NCBI GenBank assembly: GCA_036703315.1
Contig: DATNPH010000241.1
Coordinates: 1-8,698, forward strand
From: DATNPH01 sp036703315
Lineage (GTDB): Bacteria; Cyanobacteriota; Cyanobacteriia; Cyanobacteriales; Coleofasciculaceae
Reading direction: 5' to 3'
DNA length: 8,698 nucleotides
Part shown: positions 4,915 to 8,698 of the stretch, one piece after another
How the letters are laid out: each line of letters starts with the position of its first letter
Position numbering within the stretch: the stretch's first letter is position 1
The notes under the pieces: generated by a model
What the model saw: only the letters and a program-made list of their open reading frames with translations
The model's database searches: none
What the model was told of the DNA's origin: nothing
Translations under genes and position numbers: made by a program

Positions 4915-5577
4915 ATGCAACGACCGAAAGTTATTTTTCTCGATGCCGTCGGTACACTCTTTGGTGTCCGGGGGAGTGTAGGCGAAGTATATAGCGCGAT
5001 CGCTGGGCAATTTGGTGTTCAAGTCCCAGCTGAATCCTTGAATGAAGCCTTCCTCAAAGCATTTGCTGCCTCTAAAGCACCGGTTTTTCCAGGATCAACC
5101 CCTGAAGAAATTCCTCACTGTGAATTTGAGTGGTGGCTTGTGATTGCCCGACGCACGTTCCAACAAGTCGGCGTTCATGACCAGTTTGCCAACTTTACCG
5201 ATTTTTTTGACGAACTCTACCACCACTTCGCCACAGCCCAACCGTGGTTTATTTATCCCGATGTTCTCCCATCTTTGGAAAAGTGGCAACGGCTTGGTAT
5301 TGAGTTGGGTATTGTGTCTAATTTTGATTCCCGTATCCGATACGTTTTAGAAGCGCTGAAACTAGACAAGTTTTTTACATCTGTCACGATTTCTACAGAG
5401 ACGGGTTTTGCCAAGCCTGACCCCCGGATCTTTGCTGTTGCCTTAGAAAAACATCATTGCGCGGCTAAGGATGCATGGCACATTGGGGATAGTTCAAAAG
5501 AAGACTTGCAAGGGGCTAAGGCAGCAGGATTAAGAGCGATATTGCTAGAGCGAAAAAGTCAGCTACCAGGAGCCTAG
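4915..5577 (+). CDS. HAD-like hydrolase, DREG-2/HDHD3-like subfamily
   Basis: The protein (220 residues from ATG 4915) is a cytoplasmic haloacid-dehalogenase-fold hydrolase with a C1-type cap; its substrate is unknown. Motif I reads VIFLDAVGTLFG, with nucleophile Asp10 but Val12 where most phosphatases have the general acid Asp. The REG-2/HDHD3-like branch also lacks that Asp. Motif II is Ser135 in IVSNFDSR, motif III is Lys167 in FAKPDPRIF, and motif IV is GDSSKED with Asp192 and Asp197. The cap spans about residues 17-110 and is rich in Phe and Trp. An in-frame ATG at 4909 lies inside the last repeat heptamer, so 4915, next to the conserved N-terminus, is preferred. Neither start has a Shine-Dalgarno, since the repeat occupies that space. 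It may be cotranscribed with ndbB, 92 bases upstream. Confidence 0.85.
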   Translation: MQRPKVIFLDAVGTLFGVRGSVGEVYSAIAGQFGVQVPAESLNEAFLKAFAASKAPVFPGSTPEEIPHCEFEWWLVIARRTFQQVGVHDQFANFTDFFDELYHHFATAQPWFIYPDVLPSLEKWQRLGIELGIVSNFDSRIRYVLEALKLDKFFTSVTISTETGFAKPDPRIFAVALEKHHCAAKDAWHIGDSSKEDLQGAKAAGLRAILLERKSQLPGA

Positions 5578-5670
5578 TGGCTTACTCTAACCTGAAAATA
5601 GGGAGTGGTGAGTGGGAAGAGTAATCTTGCTTGTGCCTCTTACCAGAAGGCAAATTAGATGTACAGTAGC

Positions 5671-6645
5671 TTACCAACTTAAAAGCGCAGAGCGATTTGG
5701 TAATGTGCCAAAGTCTATCAGCGGTCCCTTGGGAACAATGCGGCGGTTAATCAATCCTTCGTGGATGTCGTAGTAATGACGCTTGATGTGGTCGAGTTTG
5801 ACGGTATCGGCAACACCAGGAAGATGATACAGGCGGCGCGTGTAATCCCACAGGTTAGGATAATCTACCAGACGACGCAGGTTGCAATTCAAGGCTCCGT
5901 AATAGACGGCATCAAATCGCGCTAAGGTGACAAATAACCGTAAATCTGCTTCGGTTAGGCGATCGCCCACTAAGTAGTGGCTGCCAGACAGTCGTACCTC
6001 CAGCGTGTCCAACGCATCAAACAGAATATCAATTGCTGTGTCATAGGCAGTTTGAGAACTTGCAAACCCAGCTTTGTAGACTCCCATATTTACCCGGTTT
6101 AAAACGAAGGTGTTAACTTCGTCGATTTCTGCCCTGAGTTCTTGCGGGTAAAAGTCTATAGTCACATCGCCAAATGCGTCGAACTCACTGTTGAGCATGC
6201 GGATGATTTCTGACGATTCATTATTGACAATCGTTTCTAGCTGCTTATCCCATAGCACTGGCACCGTCACCTTTCCCGTAAAGTCAGGTTTGGCGTGGGT
6301 ATAGATCTGGTACAGGTAGTCATACCCATTCACCGTATCTGGGATGCAATCCTTGCCATTGCTGAACACCCAACCGTCCGCCCCACCCCAATCTGGATCG
6401 ACGACAGACATAGAGATTATGCCCTCTAGCTTTTTGAGCTTACGGAACAGGATGGTGCGATGTGCCCAAGGACAAGCATATGAAACATAGAGGTGATAGC
6501 GTCCTGGTTCAGCTTTGAAACCAGAGGAGCCATCTGCTGTCACATAGTTATGGAAAAAGCGTTCTCTGACTTGCGCTCTTTGGGCGCGAAGTTCATCAGA
6601 ATCTGGATGATTCGCATGCCAGATTCCGTTTATCAATAACTTCAT
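5671..6645 (-). CDS. Glutathionyl-hydroquinone reductase (Xi-class glutathione transferase)
   Basis: This cytoplasmic thiol transferase reduces glutathionyl-hydroquinones to hydroquinones using glutathione. The 324 residues match the family. The catalytic CPWA motif is at Cys58-Ala61 in YVSYACPWAHRT. It is followed by the family hallmark VDPDWGGADGWVF, then VPVLWDK and NNESSEIIRMLN of the glutathione-binding domain, and the all-helical C-terminal domain (about 165-324) with LVGDRLTEADLRLFVTLARFD and DYPNLWDY. The start is well supported: AAAGGAG lies six bases before the ATG. The gene lies downstream of the small secreted-protein gene on the same strand with a 166-base gap, so it may be read from the MarR-controlled divergent promoter or have its own. 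It probably detoxifies quinones or xenobiotics; the physiological substrate here is unknown. Confidence 0.9.
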   Translation of the reverse strand: MKLLINGIWHANHPDSDELRAQRAQVRERFFHNYVTADGSSGFKAEPGRYHLYVSYACPWAHRTILFRKLKKLEGIISMSVVDPDWGGADGWVFSNGKDCIPDTVNGYDYLYQIYTHAKPDFTGKVTVPVLWDKQLETIVNNESSEIIRMLNSEFDAFGDVTIDFYPQELRAEIDEVNTFVLNRVNMGVYKAGFASSQTAYDTAIDILFDALDTLEVRLSGSHYLVGDRLTEADLRLFVTLARFDAVYYGALNCNLRRLVDYPNLWDYTRRLYHLPGVADTVKLDHIKRHYYDIHEGLINRRIVPKGPLIDFGTLPNRSALLSW

Positions 6646-6769
6646 TGGAGTCTCCTTTGCTTGATGGCAGAATCATTAATTAGCTCGATAATTCGCCTTG
6701 CGTTACTGCTGAGATAAATTAGGCTTTGAGGGGGAGTAGTGGCTAGGAGCGTTTTCTTCCTCATTTCCC

Positions 6770-6791
6770 ACCTTGAACAGCAGGTTCAGGT
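6770..6791 (-). other. Imperfect hairpin between the secreted-protein and reductase genes
   Basis: ACCTTGAAC (6770-6778) pairs with GTTCAGGT (6784-6791) around a 5-base loop, with one bulged base. It lies about 20 bases after the stop codon of the secreted-protein gene. On the minus strand no T-run follows, so it could be a processing or stability element rather than a terminator. Confidence 0.3.
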
Positions 6792-6811
6792 CTTCGTTTT
6801 TCAGCGGGGTA

Positions 6812-7168
6812 CTAGTGAATATTTTCAAGTTCTCTTAGCTGCGCTTCAACAGCTGTTAGATACCCTTTGTCAGTTAGGAAATTATCGGAAAGTCGATTTG
6901 CCCTAACCGCTGCTTGAACAAGATCAAAAGCTTGAATGCGTTTTGAATGGTAAGCAGTAGTCAAGGCGAGGTAACTGGGAATTCCCTGTTGCTGGAAGTA
7001 ACCGCGATGAGCAAGAGATACCAGATTGAAAGGTGTTAACGCTGCTATGGCAGTAGAAGGACTGTTTAAAGTTGTAGGGTTGAGTGCTGCTGTCTCGGCT
7101 CTCAGCGTCGGTGCAGTTGCAGCAGAAATTAGCAAAATCGATAAACCACTAAGCATTACACGTTTCAT
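6812..7168 (-). CDS. Small secreted hypothetical protein
   Basis: The 118-residue product starts with a signal peptide: basic MKR, a hydrophobic core LSGLSILLISAATA, and a likely cleavage site after LRA (residue 24). A Thr/Asn/Pro/Ala-rich linker follows, then a helical domain with PFNLVSLAHRGYF, QGIPSY, FDLVQAAVRANRL and GYLTAVEAQLREL. I know similar secreted cyanobacterial proteins only as uncharacterised. The start at ATG 7168 is chosen because GGAG lies eight bases upstream and the signal peptide begins there; a TTG at 7189 would only add seven residues. The gene diverges from marR, and the nearest MarR-type palindrome is 54 bases upstream of its start, so it is probably a direct target. 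It probably acts in the periplasm or outside the cell. Confidence 0.75.
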   Translation of the reverse strand: MKRVMLSGLSILLISAATAPTLRAETAALNPTTLNSPSTAIAALTPFNLVSLAHRGYFQQQGIPSYLALTTAYHSKRIQAFDLVQAAVRANRLSDNFLTDKGYLTAVEAQLRELENIH

Positions 7169-7222
7169 GACATACACTCCGAGAGGCAAGTTATCGTTGC
7201 TAATGAACTAATTGCATATGCG

Positions 7223-7242
7223 TTAGTTGCATTTCCAACTAA
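7223..7242. promoter_or_regulatory. MarR operator candidate, proximal to the secreted-protein gene
   Basis: TTAGTTGCATTTCCAACTAA is an imperfect palindrome: arms TTAGTTGCA and TCCAACTAA with a 2-base centre and one mismatch. It repeats the design of the perfect palindrome at 7258-7281, with centres 37 bases apart. A further half-site-like TGAACTAA is at 7204-7211. Placement in a marR divergent intergenic region supports an operator role. Confidence 0.6.
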
Positions 7243-7257
7243 ATTAACTTTAACGGT

Positions 7258-7281
7258 AATTAGTTGCACCTGCAACTAATT
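7258..7281. promoter_or_regulatory. MarR operator candidate, proximal to marR
   Basis: The core TTAGTTGCACCTGCAACTAA (7260-7279) is a perfect palindrome with a 2-base centre. The symmetry extends two more bases on each side, giving 11-base arms. It ends 18 bases before the marR start, where a bound dimer would block the marR promoter, consistent with autorepression. Confidence 0.7.
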
Positions 7282-7299
7282 TTTTGCAATACTTAACAT

Positions 7300-7752
7300 A
7301 TGACGACAAACCTGGATGAATCCCAAAATGTGGCGTGGCGGCTTTTTTTGACCGCTCATGCAATGCTTGTTGACCTGATTGAGCAGGAGTTGACACAAGC
7401 TGGACTGCCACCTCTGGCTTGGTACGATGTGCTATGGACGCTTGAGAATGCTCCCAATCATCAGCTACGGTTGCACGAGCTGGCTGATGCGATCGTTCTT
7501 CGGCGTAGCAATTTGACTCGTTTGGTTGATCGGCTTGAAGCCGCAGGTTTGGTGTGCCGCGAGTCCTGTCCTAATGATCGCCGTGGTTCCTTTGCTGTAA
7601 TTACTGAGGCAGGCTTAGCAATGCGGCAGCAGATGTGGTCGATTTATGCTCAGTGCATTGCTAAATACTTCGCAAGTCACCTTAGTGATACTGAGGTGGA
7701 TGTCGTGACTAAGGCGATGGAGAAATTGCTGGCTGCGGCTCGCAAGATATAG
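7300..7752 (+). CDS. MarR family transcriptional regulator
   Basis: This 150-residue winged-helix repressor probably binds DNA as a dimer. N-terminal dimerisation helices (about 8-35) lead to LAWYDVLWTLENAP (39-52). Helix LRLHELADAIVL precedes the recognition helix RRSNLTRLVDRLEAAGLV (68-85). The wing is CPNDRRGSFAVIT (90-102), with the family's DRR at 93-95. C-terminal helices (about 103-150) complete the dimer interface. Cys86, Cys90 and Cys119 are potential thiol sensors, since several MarR proteins respond to quinones or oxidants through cysteine; that role is inference. The gene is divergent from the secreted-protein gene over two shared palindromes, so self-repression and control of the minus-strand genes are likely. 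No clear Shine-Dalgarno precedes the ATG. Confidence 0.92.
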   Translation: MTTNLDESQNVAWRLFLTAHAMLVDLIEQELTQAGLPPLAWYDVLWTLENAPNHQLRLHELADAIVLRRSNLTRLVDRLEAAGLVCRESCPNDRRGSFAVITEAGLAMRQQMWSIYAQCIAKYFASHLSDTEVDVVTKAMEKLLAAARKI

Positions 7753-7853
7753 TTTCTGGGGTAGCGATCGCCTTGAGGTAAAACTTGTGCCCCTCCCTTG
7801 TTCTTTATCCAACACCGTCACGCGATCTATCGCCAAAGTTGCTACATCGCTGA

Positions 7854-8519
7854 TTACTGCTGTAGTCGCTCTCTAACCCAATTCCTAAATGCTTTGATTG
7901 TGGCATTTCTCCCAATAGCTTTACTCTGTTCAAGATACTGGGGAATTACCTCAACAAGGGGGAAAGCAGGAAAGTTTGGGCTAATTTGAGTTTCTACATA
8001 TTTCCCATCTTCAAGTATATTAATTTGCAGCACGCGCCCGTTATATCTCCAAAGTTCAGGTACTCCTAAAGCTTGGTAACTGCTCAAACTAGTGGATGAA
8101 GTATTATCAATTTCAATTGCTAAGTCCGGTGGTGGATCGATAGTTAAGTCTATTCGGTCTTTACCTCTAATAGCTGCTTCATTCTTAATGTAGAAACAAT
8201 CATCAGGCTCTACACCACTTTCCATATCTTCTCTTTTGAACGTAGTAGAACCAAGAGGTTCACAGTCAATCTCTAGTTCTTCTAGTAGCACTTTAACTAA
8301 ATCACCAATCATGGATTTTGCTCGTTCATGCTTTGGCAATGGCATTCTGATTTCTAAGGTTCCCTTGTTATAGGCAAGTCTAGCCGCATACCCTTCTCCC
8401 ATCTCCTCTAAAATCGTCTCATACATTTGCCAACTAATGTTGTTTAGTTGGACTGTATTTCCTGGTGGTACGGTTAGCTGTTTTAGTCCAAATAGAGGTT
8501 GCTTGGGTTGAGTTTTCAT
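7854..8519 (-). CDS. Uma2 family (DUF820) putative endonuclease
   Basis: The 221-residue protein belongs to Uma2, a PD-(D/E)XK-fold family greatly expanded in cyanobacteria; its role in the cell is unknown. Visible features are the N-terminal helix region ISWQMYETILEEMGEG (28-43), LEIRMPLPKHER (55-66), the metal-site motif VEPDDCFYI (103-111, Asp106), PPPDLAIEID (129-138, Glu136) and YQALGVPELWRY (about 149-160). No signal peptide or membrane segment is present. The N-terminal MKTQPKQPLF is basic. A purine-rich GGAAGAGG lies 13 bases before the start, rather far for a Shine-Dalgarno. The gene starts 53 bases after the stop of the chelatase gene on the same strand and may be cotranscribed with it, although Uma2 genes are usually scattered without functional neighbours. 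Confidence 0.88.
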   Translation of the reverse strand: MKTQPKQPLFGLKQLTVPPGNTVQLNNISWQMYETILEEMGEGYAARLAYNKGTLEIRMPLPKHERAKSMIGDLVKVLLEELEIDCEPLGSTTFKREDMESGVEPDDCFYIKNEAAIRGKDRIDLTIDPPPDLAIEIDNTSSTSLSSYQALGVPELWRYNGRVLQINILEDGKYVETQISPNFPAFPLVEVIPQYLEQSKAIGRNATIKAFRNWVRERLQQ

Positions 8520-8572
8520 AAATTAGCGATCGCCTCTTCCGATACCTCAACTTTCGGGCTAATTGCAGTCAT

Positions 8573-8698
8573 TTAAACCGTAACTCCTTCGAGTTCCTCA
8601 TCTGTTAACTCATACAATTCCCGCAACTTCTGCAACTTCTCCTCGCTGGGTTGCCAGAAACCCCGCCCATTTGCCTCTAACATCCTGCCTACAATATT
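8573..8698 (-). CDS. C-terminal end of a ChlH/CobN-type metal chelatase subunit (partial)
   Basis: Only the last 41 codons are in the window, and the frame is open to the right edge. The tail carries MLEANGRGFW, then an acidic and leucine-rich stretch with KLRELYELTDEELEGV before TAA. The Leu-Glu-x-Asn-Gly-Arg-Gly-Tyr/Phe-Trp motif followed by a short helix and a terminal Glu-Gly-Val is the conserved end of the large chelatase subunits ChlH (magnesium, chlorophyll synthesis) and CobN (cobalt, cobalamin synthesis). This fragment alone cannot separate the two. The frame was read from the sequence because it is too short for an ordinary ORF cutoff. The Uma2 gene follows at 53 bases. Confidence 0.75.
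   Translation of the reverse strand, partial: NIVGRMLEANGRGFWQPSEEKLQKLRELYELTDEELEGVTV

Noticed and set aside
8516..8572. An 18-codon minus-strand ORF (MTAISPKVEVSEEAIANL) that starts directly after the chelatase stop codon and overlaps the Uma2 start in ATGA.
   Set aside because: The arrangement would suit translational coupling, but there is no separate Shine-Dalgarno, and a frame this short that includes HIP1 is likely to be chance.

Overview
The window looks like chromosomal DNA of a cyanobacterium, probably a filamentous or large-genome one. Three things point there. The octamer GCGATCGC (HIP1) occurs eight times in 8.7 kb (starts 833, 1401, 2528, 4396, 4996, 5959, 7764, 8526). Heptameric short tandem repeats lie between genes (430-455, 4824-4913). 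The gene set includes DUF2949, an NdbB-type demethylphylloquinone reductase, a Uma2 protein and the tail of a ChlH/CobN chelatase. No insertion sequence, CRISPR array, rRNA or intact tRNA was found.

Left part (1-1749). An unrecognised small ORF, open at the window edge, is followed by about 750 bases without a sizeable gene. That stretch is not featureless. It has a heptamer repeat, a perfect CRP-type palindrome (503-518) with a TATAAA box placed for a CRP-dependent promoter, two mutually exclusive hairpins next to a Shine-Dalgarno and a 19-codon ORF, a hairpin with a nearby T-run, and a long-range stem just before a DUF2949 gene. This is the best candidate for something undescribed: a CRP-controlled small RNA or small-protein transcript. 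After DUF2949 lies a short reading frame that seems to be broken by a TA-dinucleotide insertion.

Middle part (1750-5577). A solitary, AT-rich FkbM-type methyltransferase gene ends in a terminator whose stem includes its own stop codon. It converges on a proline iminopeptidase gene. Divergent from the peptidase are ndbB and then a HAD-like hydrolase on the same strand, separated by a heptamer array that runs into the hydrolase start.

Right part (5671-8698). A glutathionyl-hydroquinone reductase and a small secreted protein lie on the minus strand. They diverge from a MarR-family regulator across an intergenic region carrying two 20-bp palindromes of the same sequence, which are probably the MarR operators. 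This looks like a self-contained regulated unit, plausibly a quinone or electrophile response. Together with NdbB it gives the window a quinone-chemistry theme, but that link is inference. The window ends with a Uma2 endonuclease-fold gene just downstream of the 3' end of a ChlH/CobN-type metal chelatase subunit, both on the minus strand.
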